The notes under the pieces are model-generated. The model was not told where the DNA came from and made no database searches. It saw nothing but the letters and a program-made list of their open reading frames with translations. A program made the position numbers and the translations under genes. A stretch of DNA of 57,188 nt from Phycisphaerae bacterium (GTDB lineage: Bacteria; Planctomycetota; Phycisphaerae; UBA1845; Fen-1342), in the NCBI GenBank assembly GCA_022072445.1, contig JAJVHV010000025.1:1-57188 (forward strand). Reading direction: 5' to 3'. This document shows positions 1 to 9,374 of this stretch, piece by piece (positions within the stretch are counted from its first letter, which is position 1; each line of letters begins with the position of its first letter).

Positions 1-683
1 GCCGGCCGCCCCGTAACCCGCCGGAATGACGCTTACCTTCGCCGATTTGTAGTGCAGACCTTTGGGCTGAAAACGGCCCTGGCGCGGGCGCCAGGGCCGT
101 TCGCACTGGCGAACTGCGAAGGTTGGGTTAGGCAAACCGGTAGTGATTGAGGAGACCTTCCCCCTGCGGTGCTCGCTGGACGAGATGCGATCCTTTCTGC
201 GGGCCGCCCGGCGCAATGCCGCCGGTTGCCTGAGCTTCTACTGGGGCCATACCCCCGCCGAGGGCCGGCGCTCCGGCACGCTTCAGGGCGGGGTCGAAGC
301 CGACTGGCTGGAACTCTTCTGCGCGGAAGGGCGGGCGGTTCAGGCACTGCCTTCCACCACAACGGCGCCTGAGAGCTCGACACCCATGCCATAGTCGGCG
401 TGAGCATCGCCACTTTCGCGCGTAGCAGGATCAGCTTTCCACCGCGGCTCGCGCTTGGGCCCGGCGGCGGCGGCGCAGCCAGAACCGGATCCGCCAGCGA
501 TCGGCACGCCGAGTCGATGACCGCGCACACCGCGAGCACAATCACCATGCGGCCGGCGTCAATGTGGTCAGTCCGCCTACGATCACCCTTCAAGCCGAAC
601 GACGCGCCCTGCCAGCCGGGTACGCGCCCGGGGGCAACTCGCGAGAGCTTCAAATGCCCCGTCAACATTTACGCATTCAGTTC
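1..683. other. left-edge region without a supported gene
   Basis: No convincing gene is visible here. A 211-codon minus frame and an 83-codon plus frame (GTG start at 143) are open, but both are arginine/alanine-rich, lack a Shine-Dalgarno sequence and match no family I know. The only clear structure is the hairpin at 72-101. The region lies downstream of the minus-strand efflux operon and may hold its 3' untranslated part or decayed sequence. Confidence 0.4.
72..101 (-). terminator. strong hairpin, possible terminator of leftward transcription
   Basis: A perfect 14-bp inverted repeat (arm AACGGCCCTGGCGC) is separated by only two bases. Read on the minus strand the hairpin is followed by TTTTCAG, a short T run, which suits a rho-independent terminator for transcripts arriving from the efflux operon. 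The T tract is short and the last gene ends about 580 bp away, so a structural repeat is also possible. Confidence 0.4.
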
Positions 684-1559
684 TTATGCGCCGTTAAGAG
701 GTCTCCCGCACTCCGGACAACTGCCACTGACGTTGCCGGTGAGGTTGTAACCGCAGCGGGCACAGGTCGGCGTGCCGACCGGAAGATCTTGGAAGCCGGC
801 TCCTTCCACCTGAAGGTACTTTTCCAGCGGAGCAGAGGATGCGGTCATCGCCCGCTTTAATCTCAGGAGATGCGCGGTTCCCTTTGCGGCGAGAGCCTGA
901 GTAATGGCGAGCGCATCTGGTTCGTGCGAGTTGGGCTTGGTTATGCGATGAATAAGACCCAACTCGTGCGCACGGTGTACCGGGAGATTGTCCGATTCCA
1001 GTAGAACATCGAGAGCCAGACTGGCGCCGATGGTTCGCACAAGAAACCAAGGCACAGCCGTAGCTGGGCTCACGCCGAGCGGATGCCCACGATTGACGAT
1101 CACAGTGCTCTCGGCGGCAATCCGGAAGTCACACGCAAGCAGCAAGCCCAAGAAGTGGATGTCGATCTCACCTTGGTACGACCCTACCACGAAGAGGCGG
1201 CTGTCGCGGAGGTATCTGATATACCGCTGCATCGCAATGTCTTCGCGGGCCAATTCCGTGCGCGCCCGGGAGTCGCACGCAGAAGCTGAATCATCGTCGG
1301 CGCTCACGCTTCGAAAGTATTCGGCGAGGCGAACCAGTGTTTCATGGCTCAGTTCGCTCGACGCAAAGCTGATATGGAGCACCCGGTGCGGGCCGGCGAC
1401 AAGCTCATCAAAGAACTCCCAAAGCGTCGCGACGCGCTGTAAGTCAATCCCGGCACAGATTGAGCCAGGGTTAAAGCGCAGAATGGTGACCGAACCAGCC
1501 ACCTCTGTTGACCAGAATCGAGGGTCGCCGGCCGGGCGGCCAGTATGCACACCGCCCAT
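684..1559 (-). CDS. crotonase-fold protein with C-terminal zinc ribbon
   Basis: 291 residues. The body looks like an enoyl-CoA hydratase/isomerase (crotonase) fold: the stretch around residues 140-175 (FLGLLLACDFRIAAESTVIV) is the usual crotonase core helix, followed by an AVPWFLVRTIG segment and LGLIHRI. The C-terminus carries CARCGYNL and CPECGRPL, a four-cysteine zinc ribbon of a form frequent in planctomycete proteins. I chose the ATG at 1559 because AGGAGG lies 8 bases upstream; an ATG three codons earlier is in frame. The gene starts 18 bases after the RND pump stop, so it is probably the last gene of the efflux operon. Substrate unknown. The typical catalytic glutamates are not obvious, so enzymatic activity is uncertain. 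Confidence 0.75.
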   Translation of the reverse strand: MGGVHTGRPAGDPRFWSTEVAGSVTILRFNPGSICAGIDLQRVATLWEFFDELVAGPHRVLHISFASSELSHETLVRLAEYFRSVSADDDSASACDSRARTELAREDIAMQRYIRYLRDSRLFVVGSYQGEIDIHFLGLLLACDFRIAAESTVIVNRGHPLGVSPATAVPWFLVRTIGASLALDVLLESDNLPVHRAHELGLIHRITKPNSHEPDALAITQALAAKGTAHLLRLKRAMTASSAPLEKYLQVEGAGFQDLPVGTPTCARCGYNLTGNVSGSCPECGRPLNGA

Positions 1560-1577
1560 GGTCCCCACCTCCTGCGG

Positions 1578-4500
1578 TCAGGTAGTTCCGCTCACGGCCA
1601 GTTGGGGCTCCGCAGCGCGCCGGGGTATTCGGCCAAATGCCCGGTACACAGCCACGAAGAAGAGCGGTACGAAAACAGTTGCCAAGAACGTCGCCGTAAC
1701 CACGCCGCCCAGGACGCCGGTCCCGATGGCCACCTGCGCGCCGGCGCCGGCGCCCGCGGCGGTAGCGAGCGGCAGTACGCCGAAACCGAAGGCCAGTGAA
1801 GTCATGACGATCGGACGCAGTCGCAATCGTGAACCCTCCAGCGTGGCTTCGATCAGGCCCATTCCCTCGTGCACTTTCGCCAGGGCGAACTGGACGATCA
1901 GAATGGCGTTCTTGGTTGTCAAGCCGAGAACGGTGAGCAGTCCGATCTGAAAGTAAACGTCGTTGGGCAACCCCTGTAGCGAGGAACCCAGGACGCCGCC
2001 GACGACGCCGAGCGGCAATGCCAGCAGAATCGTGATGGGAACGATCCAGCTCTCGTACAGCGCCGCAAGACAAAGAAAGATCACAATGATCGAGAAAGCG
2101 TAGAGGGTCGGTCCCTGGGCCGTGGCCAAGCGCTCCTGGTAGGAGATCCCGGTCCAGTCGAAACCGATCCCGCGCGGCAGTTGATCGACAAACGCTTCCA
2201 TGGTGTCCATGGCTTCACCGGAGCTGCGTCCGGGGGCGGGTTCCCCCCAGATATTGATCGATGGAAATGCGTTGTACCGCTCCAGCCGCGGAGACCCGAA
2301 GCTCCATCGCCCGGACGCCAGCGTGTCAAACGGGGTCATGAGACTCTGGTCATTGCGCACGTACAACCGGTCCAGATCGCCCGGCAGCATGCGATAGGGC
2401 GCGTCGAGCTGGACGTATACCCGCTTGACTCGTCCGCCCTGAATGAAGTCGTTCACGTAGGCGCTGCCGAATGCTGCTGAAACGGTGTTGTGGATGGCGT
2501 CGATCGGCACACCCATCGCCCCGGCCTTCTCCCAGTCCACGTCGATGCGGTACTCGGATACGTCCTCCAGCCCGTTCGGGCGGACGCGCGTCAGACCGGG
2601 ATCGGCGGCGGCAAGCTGAAGCAACTGGTTGCGGGCCGCCATTAGCGCGTCGTGTCCTAGCCCACCGCGATCCTGTAACTGGAAGTCGAATCCCCCGGCT
2701 TGCCCCAACTCAAGAACGGCTGGAGGCGGGAACGCGAACACCCGCGCCTCGCGGATCCTCGAGAACTCGGCCATGGCGCGACCGACAATCGCATTCACCT
2801 TCAGTTCCGGGCGATCCCGGATCTCCCAGTCCTTGAGCTTGACGAAGGCCATGCCGGCATTTTGTGCGACGCCGGAAAAACTCCGGCCCGAGAGGGTGAG
2901 GCAGGAGGCGACCGCCTCTTTTTCTTCGATCAGGAAGTAGTCGCGGACCTTGCTCATCACCTCGTCGGTCTGCTCCAGGGTCGCTCCCTCCGGCAGCCGC
3001 GCCTGGACGAACATAATTCCCTGATCCTCTTCCGGGAGGTATGCCGTGGGCATGCGCATGAACAAATAGCCCATCGCCGCGACGATCAGCAGATAGGCGA
3101 CGGCGAAACGCAGCTTGCGAGACAGCGCGTAGCCCACGACCTTCAGGTACAGGTCTCTGCACCAGAAGAAGATCCGGTCGAACCAGTGGAAAAAGGGCCG
3201 CAGGAAGCGCGCGCCTGTCTCGGCCGCTTCGTGCCCCTTGGGCACGGGCTTGAGCAGTGAGGCGCAAAGAACCGGCGTCAGGATAAGAGCGACGACGACG
3301 GACAGCAGCATGGCGGCAATGAGGGTTACGGAGAACTGGCGGTAGATGACCCCGGTCGAGCCGCTGAAGAAGGCCATCGGCCCGAACACCGCCGACAACA
3401 CCACGCCGATTCCGATTAGCGCGCTGGTGATCTCGCCCATGGACTTCCGCGTCGCCTCGCGGGGCGGAAGCCCTTCCTCGCTCATGACCCGTTCCACGTT
3501 TTCGACGACCACGATGGCGTCATCGACGAGCAGGCCGATCGCCAACACCATCGCGAACATGGTCAGCATGTTGATCGAGAAGCCGAACAGCCCCAGGGCT
3601 GCGAATGTCCCCAGGACGACGACCGGCACGGCGATCGTCGGAATCAGGGTGGCCCGCATGTTGCCGAGGAAAAGATACATCACCAGAAAGACTAGCACGA
3701 TGGCTTCGAGCAGCGTCTTGACCACCTCTTCGATGGCGACCTTCACAAATGGGGTCGTGTCGTAGGGATAGATCTCTTTCATGCCCGGCGGAAAGTAGCG
3801 GGCCAGCTCGCCCATCTTGGCCTTGACCGCATCCGCGGTCTCGAGGGAGTTCGCTCCGGGCACCTGCCGAACCGCCAGGGCTGCTGAAGGACGCCCGTTG
3901 AAACGCGTCCGGCTGCCGTAGCGCTCGGTGCCCAACTCGGTTCGCCCCACGTCCTGGACGCGCACGATCGAACCATCCGGATTGGTGCGCAGCGGAATCG
4001 CCGCGAACTCCTCCGGAGTCTCAAGCAGGTTCTGGACGACGATCGAGGCGTTCAGCCTCTGACCCTCCATGGCCGGTGCTCCGCCGAACTGGCCGGCGGA
4101 GACTTCCACGTTGTAATTCCGCAACGCCGCGATCACGTCCTCGATCACCAGGCCGTAGGCCGTCAGCTTGTCTGGATCGAGCCAGATCCGCATGGCATAT
4201 TGCGTGCTGAAGACCTGCACCTCTCCTACGCCCGGCACCCGGGCGAGCACGTTCTCCACATTGGCCTGGGCATAGTCCGCCAGGTCGATGTCGTCCATGC
4301 TTCCGTCTTCCGAAACCAGCCCGACGATGATCAGCCAGTTCCGCGTGGATTTGCTGACCGTGATGCCCTGGCGCTGCACCACGTCGGGTAGACTCGCCAT
4401 GGCAAGCTGAAGCTTGTTCTGGACCTCGGCCCAGGCTAGGTCCGGATCGGTGCCCGCTTCGAACGTGAGTTCCAGCCGGCCTGACCCGGAAGAGTCGCTC

Positions 4501-4748
4501 GTGGCGGACATGTACAGCAGCCGGTTCAGGCCGGTCATCTTCTGTTCAATGATCTGGACCACGCTGTTTTCGACGGTCTCAGCCGAAGCGCCGGGGTAGA
4601 AGGCATCGATGGCGATCGAAGGCGGGGCGATGGGCGGGTACTGCGATATCGGCAAGCTGTAGATCGCCAAGACCCCGGCGAGCATGATGACAATGGCGAT
4701 CACCCAGGCGAAAACCGGGCGCTCTAGAAAGAAGTTGGATAACATCAC
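1578..4748 (-). CDS. RND efflux transporter, HAE1 (AcrB/MexB) type
   Basis: 1056 residues, the usual size of a hydrophobe/amphiphile RND pump. It is an inner-membrane homotrimer that uses the proton gradient to push drugs or lipophiles through an outer-membrane channel. The N-terminus (NFFLERPVFAWVIAIVIM) is the typical first membrane helix. The proton-relay aspartates appear as LLVDDAIVVVEN (Asp409-Asp410) and the partner lysine as LTTKNAILIV (Lys946). It overlaps the adaptor gene by four bases (ATGA). With the TetR, outer-membrane factor and adaptor upstream it forms a complete tripartite system. Substrates cannot be read from sequence. Confidence 0.97.
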   Translation of the reverse strand: MMLSNFFLERPVFAWVIAIVIMLAGVLAIYSLPISQYPPIAPPSIAIDAFYPGASAETVENSVVQIIEQKMTGLNRLLYMSATSDSSGSGRLELTFEAGTDPDLAWAEVQNKLQLAMASLPDVVQRQGITVSKSTRNWLIIVGLVSEDGSMDDIDLADYAQANVENVLARVPGVGEVQVFSTQYAMRIWLDPDKLTAYGLVIEDVIAALRNYNVEVSAGQFGGAPAMEGQRLNASIVVQNLLETPEEFAAIPLRTNPDGSIVRVQDVGRTELGTERYGSRTRFNGRPSAALAVRQVPGANSLETADAVKAKMGELARYFPPGMKEIYPYDTTPFVKVAIEEVVKTLLEAIVLVFLVMYLFLGNMRATLIPTIAVPVVVLGTFAALGLFGFSINMLTMFAMVLAIGLLVDDAIVVVENVERVMSEEGLPPREATRKSMGEITSALIGIGVVLSAVFGPMAFFSGSTGVIYRQFSVTLIAAMLLSVVVALILTPVLCASLLKPVPKGHEAAETGARFLRPFFHWFDRIFFWCRDLYLKVVGYALSRKLRFAVAYLLIVAAMGYLFMRMPTAYLPEEDQGIMFVQARLPEGATLEQTDEVMSKVRDYFLIEEKEAVASCLTLSGRSFSGVAQNAGMAFVKLKDWEIRDRPELKVNAIVGRAMAEFSRIREARVFAFPPPAVLELGQAGGFDFQLQDRGGLGHDALMAARNQLLQLAAADPGLTRVRPNGLEDVSEYRIDVDWEKAGAMGVPIDAIHNTVSAAFGSAYVNDFIQGGRVKRVYVQLDAPYRMLPGDLDRLYVRNDQSLMTPFDTLASGRWSFGSPRLERYNAFPSINIWGEPAPGRSSGEAMDTMEAFVDQLPRGIGFDWTGISYQERLATAQGPTLYAFSIIVIFLCLAALYESWIVPITILLALPLGVVGGVLGSSLQGLPNDVYFQIGLLTVLGLTTKNAILIVQFALAKVHEGMGLIEATLEGSRLRLRPIVMTSLAFGFGVLPLATAAGAGAGAQVAIGTGVLGGVVTATFLATVFVPLFFVAVYRAFGRIPRRAAEPQLAVSGTT

Positions 4749-5956
4749 GGCGTTCCTTGATTCGACCTCGCCACGACTTCCTGCGCCCGATCGCCCTGCG
4801 CGCCGGGCGTCCGACTCTCCGCCGAAACGACTTTGACATCGGCGCCCGGCCGCACATTCTGCAAGCCTTCAACAATCAGCCGATCCCCCACCGCCAGGCC
4901 CGAATCGACCAGCCACCTGCGGCCCAGGGCTCGATTCAGCACGAGCATCCGCTGCTCGACCTTGCCGCCGTCGTCGACCACCAGCGCAATCGCCTCTCCC
5001 TTGGGGTTGCGGCTGACGCCCTCCTGCGGAACCAGGATCGCCTCCTCAACGACCCCCTCCTGGACGACAGCTCGCACGAACATGCCCGGCAAGAGAACAT
5101 GATCCGGATTCGGCACGGTGATGCGCAGGCCGAACGACCCGGTGGTGGGATCCACCTGTACGTCGCGGAACTGGAGCGTTCCCTCCAAGGGATAGGCCGT
5201 CCCTTCTTCGAGGACGACCCGCACGGCACGGCCGCCCTCCGCCTTGAGTCGCCCGGTTTCCAAGCTGCGGCTCAGTTGAAGAAGCTGCTTGGACGACTGG
5301 GGCACATCGACGTAAACAGGGTCGAACTGGTGTATCGTCGCGAGCGCGGCGGGCTGGTCGGCCGTTACCAGGGCGCCGGCCGTCACCTTGGACTTGCCGA
5401 TGCGCCCGGATATGGGGGCTGTTATCCGCGTATAGGACAGGTCGATACGGGCACTTTCCACCTCCGCCCTGCGCAAAGCGATCGTTGCCTCGGCCTGCTG
5501 TACGCCGGCCAACGCGTCATCGTAGTCCTGCTGGCTCACCGCGTTTTCGGCCAGAGCGCTGCGGTAGCGTTCCAGCCGGGACCGGATTGCGGGCAGTTCA
5601 GCCTCCGCCACGGCGAGTGCCGCCTTGGCGCGATCGTACGTCGCCTGGTAGCGGGCCGGGTCGATCTGGTAAAGCGCGTCGCCCGCCACGACATCCTGCC
5701 CCTCCTCGAACAGCCGCGACTGGATGATGCCGCTGACCTGCGGCCGTACGTCCGCTTCGAGGAATGCAGCGACGCGGCCGGGCAGTTCAGTGGTCAGCGT
5801 CACCGGCTCCGACGATAGGGTGACTACGGCAACCTCGGGCACCGGTTTCCGCGGAGGACCGGCAGCCTGCCCTCGTCCGCAGCCGCCCAGGTTCAGCGCG
5901 ACGGCGGACAGTCCCACGATGGTAATCACGGTGAATGGAGTTCTCTTGTTCTTCAT
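4745..5956 (-). CDS. RND periplasmic adaptor (membrane fusion protein, AcrA/MexA type)
   Basis: 403 residues. A lipoprotein signal (hydrophobic core, lipobox LGGC near residue 26) anchors it to the inner membrane. The order is that of the family: barrel-sandwich half (VAVVTLSSEPV, GRVAAFLEADVRPQVSGII), a coiled-coil hairpin around residues 105-165 (RAKAALAVAEAELPAIRSRL), the second half (DLSYTRITAPISGRIGKSKV), then beta-barrel and membrane-proximal domains. It bridges the pump and the outer-membrane channel. Start and stop both overlap the neighbouring genes by four bases, so translation is coupled. Confidence 0.96.
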   Translation of the reverse strand: MKNKRTPFTVITIVGLSAVALNLGGCGRGQAAGPPRKPVPEVAVVTLSSEPVTLTTELPGRVAAFLEADVRPQVSGIIQSRLFEEGQDVVAGDALYQIDPARYQATYDRAKAALAVAEAELPAIRSRLERYRSALAENAVSQQDYDDALAGVQQAEATIALRRAEVESARIDLSYTRITAPISGRIGKSKVTAGALVTADQPAALATIHQFDPVYVDVPQSSKQLLQLSRSLETGRLKAEGGRAVRVVLEEGTAYPLEGTLQFRDVQVDPTTGSFGLRITVPNPDHVLLPGMFVRAVVQEGVVEEAILVPQEGVSRNPKGEAIALVVDDGGKVEQRMLVLNRALGRRWLVDSGLAVGDRLIVEGLQNVRPGADVKVVSAESRTPGAQGDRAQEVVARSNQGTP

Positions 5957-7830
5957 CCAGGGTTACTCCCAGGTTCTTTTTCTGTCGTCGGTTCGACACC
6001 GGCCGGAGGCGCGTCCGGTTTCTCGGCGTCCGACGGTTCCTCCCTGTCACCTTCCGGCGCTCCTTCCCATGGCGGGGATTCCCTGCCGCCGGAAAAGAAA
6101 TAGCCAACCGGGTTTGAAAGCGCGCCGGACGGCCTGTCCAGGTATTCCGCCTGCGGCATGGCCTCCGGGGACCAACCGCCGCCGAGCGCCTTGTAGACGG
6201 CCACAAGGTTGACCACGACCTGGCCACGGCTCTGGGCGAGAGCGTCTTCCAGGACCACCAGCGACCGTTGGGCGTCGAGCACGCGCTGGAAATCGGTCAG
6301 ACCATCCCGGTAGCGCCGCTCGGCGACTTGCGTCGAGCGGCGGGCTGCCTCCACAGCCCGAGCCAGCGCCTCGTCGCGATCCTGTTCGCGCTTGTAGCGG
6401 ACCATGGCCCCTTCGACCTCTTCCAGCGCGAGCAGCACCGTTTGTTCGTACGCGACATAAGCTTGCTGCGCGGCCGCCTCTTCGGCGGCGATCCGGTTCA
6501 GATTCCGCAATCCGTCGAAGATATTCCAGCGCACGGCCGGGCCGAAGCCGTAGGCGATGCTCCGCCCGTCGAACCAGTGATTGAAGTCCGTCGCCTCAAA
6601 CGCGAACGTCCCGGACAGCGTGAATCTCGGATAGAGATCGGCTGTGGCGACGCCAATCTGGGCGAACTGGGCGGCCAGACGCCGTTCTGCGGCGCGGATG
6701 TCCGGTCGCCTGCGCAGAAGCTCGATGGGGGCGCCCACCAAAACCTCCGCAGGCGGCCTCGGGATCGCCCGTTCCGCGGTCAACTCGTTCCACACCGCCG
6801 CTGGCTCCTGGCCGATCAGCACCCCCATGCGGTAGATCGCGAGGGCCAAGGCTGTTTGCAGCACGGGGAGCTCGGCTTCCGTGGTTGCAAGGTTGGTCTC
6901 GGCCTGACGGACGTCGAGTTCGGAGGTCAAGCCGAGATCAAAGCGCGACTGCGTGAGAGACAGCGTCTGTCTCTGAAGCCCTATGTTCCGGACCGTTGCG
7001 TCGACCTGCGCCTGAAGCCTGCGCACGTCGACAAACGTCGTAGCTACCTCAGCCAGCAACGACACGAGGACGCTCCGGTACTCCTCCACGGTCGCAAGCA
7101 AAGCGGCATCGGCCGACTCCACGTTGCGGCGAATGCCGCCGAACACGTCGATTTCCCAGGAGGCGTCAAAGCCGGCTGCGAAAAGGTCCTGCTCGTCGGT
7201 TTGGGGAAGCGTGCTCCGCCCGGGAACCAGGCCGATGAGGCTGTTGGCCAACGTATTGCTCACGCCGGTCGCGCCTGGCAGTGCGGAACTCAAGCCCTGA
7301 TTCAGGGCGCTGCCCGCGAGCCCGCGTGTCACCGAGTCAGCAAAACGCGCCCCCGGACTCGTCGAGCCTGCCGCTGCGCTGCCGAGCGGGCCGTTGGCGC
7401 TCGCTTTCGAGCGCTGATAGCTGCCTCGCCCGGACAGCGTCGGGAGCAGCTCGCCGGCGGCGATACCGCGCATCGCGCGGGCTTCCCGAACGCGCAGGAT
7501 TGCCAGACGCAGATCGCGGTTGTTGTCCGCCGCCCGGCGGATCAGGTCGGAGAGCAACGCATCGTCAAAGACCTGCCACCACGCCTCGACATTCGCTTCT
7601 CCGGCTGCCAGCCCGTCCGTTGTTGACTGATGCCATTCGCGGGAAAGCTCGATTTGCGGTGCACGATAGTTTGGTCCGACCGCACATCCCGACAGGAGCA
7701 GAGCCAATGCCAGAGACCCGACGCCGAGCCAGTGCGGCATGTTCCGTCCGCCCCCCTGAGATTTCGGGGCATGAGGAAAGGGGAGGCGCGCCGGGCCTCC
7801 AACCCGCGCTACGGCCAGCGAAACGCTCAT
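5953..7830 (-). CDS. outer-membrane factor lipoprotein (OprM/NodT family)
   Basis: 625 residues from the ATG at 7830, longer than the usual 460-500. The TolC-type outer-membrane efflux repeats are clear (e.g. AGFDASWEIDVFGGIRRNV, LQTALALAIYRMGVLIGQEP, RYRDGLTDFQRVLDAQRSL). The start at 7830 overlaps the tetR stop (ATGA) and has GGAGGTG close upstream; a later ATG at 7740 begins the lipoprotein signal proper (MPHWLGVGSLALALLLSGC), leaving 30 extra residues before it. Either the longer start gives an extended n-region, or translation re-initiates at 7740. The C-terminal ~80 residues after the conserved domain are proline- and acid-rich and absent from typical members. Confidence 0.94.
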   Translation of the reverse strand: MSVSLAVARVGGPARLPFPHAPKSQGGGRNMPHWLGVGSLALALLLSGCAVGPNYRAPQIELSREWHQSTTDGLAAGEANVEAWWQVFDDALLSDLIRRAADNNRDLRLAILRVREARAMRGIAAGELLPTLSGRGSYQRSKASANGPLGSAAAGSTSPGARFADSVTRGLAGSALNQGLSSALPGATGVSNTLANSLIGLVPGRSTLPQTDEQDLFAAGFDASWEIDVFGGIRRNVESADAALLATVEEYRSVLVSLLAEVATTFVDVRRLQAQVDATVRNIGLQRQTLSLTQSRFDLGLTSELDVRQAETNLATTEAELPVLQTALALAIYRMGVLIGQEPAAVWNELTAERAIPRPPAEVLVGAPIELLRRRPDIRAAERRLAAQFAQIGVATADLYPRFTLSGTFAFEATDFNHWFDGRSIAYGFGPAVRWNIFDGLRNLNRIAAEEAAAQQAYVAYEQTVLLALEEVEGAMVRYKREQDRDEALARAVEAARRSTQVAERRYRDGLTDFQRVLDAQRSLVVLEDALAQSRGQVVVNLVAVYKALGGGWSPEAMPQAEYLDRPSGALSNPVGYFFSGGRESPPWEGAPEGDREEPSDAEKPDAPPAGVEPTTEKEPGSNPG

Positions 7831-8504
7831 GAGGTGCACCTCCGACCTGCGGCGCGCGAGTATCTCGCCCGTTCGGGCTCGCTGAGCATCCCGAGAAAAA
7901 GCGTTTTCAGAATGCGGTGTGCCTGGAGTTCCATCGGCTCCCGCCGCCCGGCGAAGTGATTTGTGAAAATCGTGCCGTACAGGAGGTCGCTGATCGTCTC
8001 GGTGAACTCCTCGACCGGTGCCTCGCGCACACGGCCGGTAGCGACCAGGCCGCGGAACAGCTCATGCCAGCGCCCGACGTTCGCGTCGCGATGCTCGAAG
8101 TAGGTGGGCTTCTTGCGGTCCTTGAACGCGGCCCGCTCCAGGATCAGCAGCTCGACGCACTCGGGGTGGGCGTCGAAGTATGCCAAGTACGCATGAACCG
8201 CAGCGGCAATCTGCTCCAGCGGGTCCGCCTGTTCGTCGACGACGGCGTGTACGGCCTCGCGGAGCCTGTGCATGGCCTGATCCGCCGCTGCCAGAAACAA
8301 GGCTTCCTTCGTCTCGAAGTAGCGATACACGGTTCCCTTGCCGACGCCCAGCTCGTCGGCGACCGCCTGCACGTCCGTGCGGGCAAAGCCGTCGGCCGCG
8401 AACAGCCGGGTAGCCGCCTCCAGGATTTCCTCGCGGCGGCGGGCAATCAGTTCGTCATCCCTCGGTCGCCCGCGGGGGCATTTCCGGGCAGCAGGCACTG
8501 GCAA
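7827..8504 (-). CDS. TetR-family repressor of the efflux operon
   Basis: 225 residues. The N-terminal helix-turn-helix (about residues 25-65: AATRLFAADGFARTDVQAVA then LGVGKGTVYRYFETKEALF) is diagnostic of TetR regulators; the C-terminal ligand domain is divergent. The start is TTG at 8504 with GGAG 5-6 bases upstream. It is the first gene of the operon and its stop overlaps the next start, so pump components and repressor are made together, which implies autoregulation. The likely operator is the perfect palindrome at 8525-8542. The ligand is probably a pump substrate (inference from similar tetR-led RND operons). Confidence 0.93.
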   Translation of the reverse strand: MPVPAARKCPRGRPRDDELIARRREEILEAATRLFAADGFARTDVQAVADELGVGKGTVYRYFETKEALFLAAADQAMHRLREAVHAVVDEQADPLEQIAAAVHAYLAYFDAHPECVELLILERAAFKDRKKPTYFEHRDANVGRWHELFRGLVATGRVREAPVEEFTETISDLLYGTIFTNHFAGRREPMELQAHRILKTLFLGMLSEPERARYSRAAGRRCTS

Positions 8505-8524
8505 GAATCTCCGATAGGTTTAAT

Positions 8525-8542
8525 TGACGGACCGGTCCGTCA
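8525..8542. promoter_or_regulatory. perfect 18-bp palindrome, likely TetR operator
   Basis: TGACGGACCGGTCCGTCA is a perfect 18-bp palindrome 20 bases upstream of the tetR start codon and just downstream of the -10 box at 8548-8553, so a bound dimer would cover the transcription start. Size, symmetry and position fit a TetR dimer site. Binding by this TetR is inference. Confidence 0.75.
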
Positions 8543-8547
8543 CGGAT

Positions 8548-8575
8548 ATCCTATCAGCTTTCCGGGCGGCGTCAA
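8548..8575 (-). promoter_or_regulatory. promoter of the tetR-efflux operon
   Basis: On the minus strand TTGACG (8575-8570) is followed after 16 bases by TAGGAT (8553-8548). The predicted start falls at about 8541, inside the palindrome, with the tetR Shine-Dalgarno and TTG start further downstream. The -35 is strong; the -10 matches 4 of 6 consensus bases. Confidence 0.6.
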
Positions 8576-8645
8576 GGTCGCCAATTGTCGCGTGCGGACG
8601 CAGGTGACGCGTGCTATTCGGGTCTAAGCGTGAGGCTGGATCGTT

Positions 8646-9374
8646 ATGAGTCGAGCTGCCGCCAACCGCACCGGCCTAGTTCGCGAGTTGATCGATGCGC
8701 TTGCCGCGTCGGCTGAGATCCGGCGCGATCTGTGCCTCCTATACTCGGAGATTCTCGGCTGGCAGGTCCAGTTCGGGCTTAGCACCGAAGACCGACACTA
8801 CCTTGCCGGCGTTCAACGTTGTGCCAGTGAGGTCAAGCGGATTCTGGAGATGAGGGCCACGCCGACACTCCTACGGGGCACAGAGCGCCGGCGCCAGCTC
8901 CTGCTGCGGGAATTCGCCGAGTGCGATCAGAGCGCGCAGGATGGTTGGCTGAGCGCCACCCGGATCGCTGCCGAACTGGAGCAGATGGATTCGCGCGAGA
9001 GCCGCGACTTGGAGAAGCTCCTCGGCGAACTGGTCGTGGACGGACGAGGGAGCAAGCAGGACGTGCCGAGTGGCGAGAGGAAGACCGCCGCGCGCACGGA
9101 GTTCCTCGCGCTTGTCCGCAAGGACGCGGATGGATCGTTTGCCGCGTATCGAGTCTCGGCGACCAGCGGCACCGTCGGCTGCCAGTGCTTGGAGCGTGAG
9201 CTGCGCGGGCTCGTCGTTGCCACCTTTCCGAATCGCCAGGAGGCCGCACGCTCCGGCTTCAACTTCGATGCGGCCCCGTGGTTCACCGTGGCTGAGTTTG
9301 AGTCGGGCTCTGATCGCAATGAGAAAAGCCATGCGTTCGGCGGATTGCGACTTGGAACGGTTCCTCAAACGTGA
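8646..9374 (+). CDS. hypothetical protein
   Basis: 242 codons; I do not recognise a family. The first ~150 residues read as a plausible soluble helical protein (VRELIDALAASAEIRR, LLREFAECDQSAQDGWLSAT, LGELVVDGRG) that could include a winged-helix-like segment. The last ~90 residues are less convincing, and an opposite-strand frame (8871-9380) is also open. There is no strong Shine-Dalgarno before the ATG. It stands alone between the efflux operon and the AttH-like gene. Confidence 0.45.
   Translation: MSRAAANRTGLVRELIDALAASAEIRRDLCLLYSEILGWQVQFGLSTEDRHYLAGVQRCASEVKRILEMRATPTLLRGTERRRQLLLREFAECDQSAQDGWLSATRIAAELEQMDSRESRDLEKLLGELVVDGRGSKQDVPSGERKTAARTEFLALVRKDADGSFAAYRVSATSGTVGCQCLERELRGLVVATFPNRQEAARSGFNFDAAPWFTVAEFESGSDRNEKSHAFGGLRLGTVPQT

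Noticed and set aside
33-668. Minus-strand 211-codon frame
   Set aside because: No ribosome site, Arg/Pro-rich, no family; treated as non-coding.
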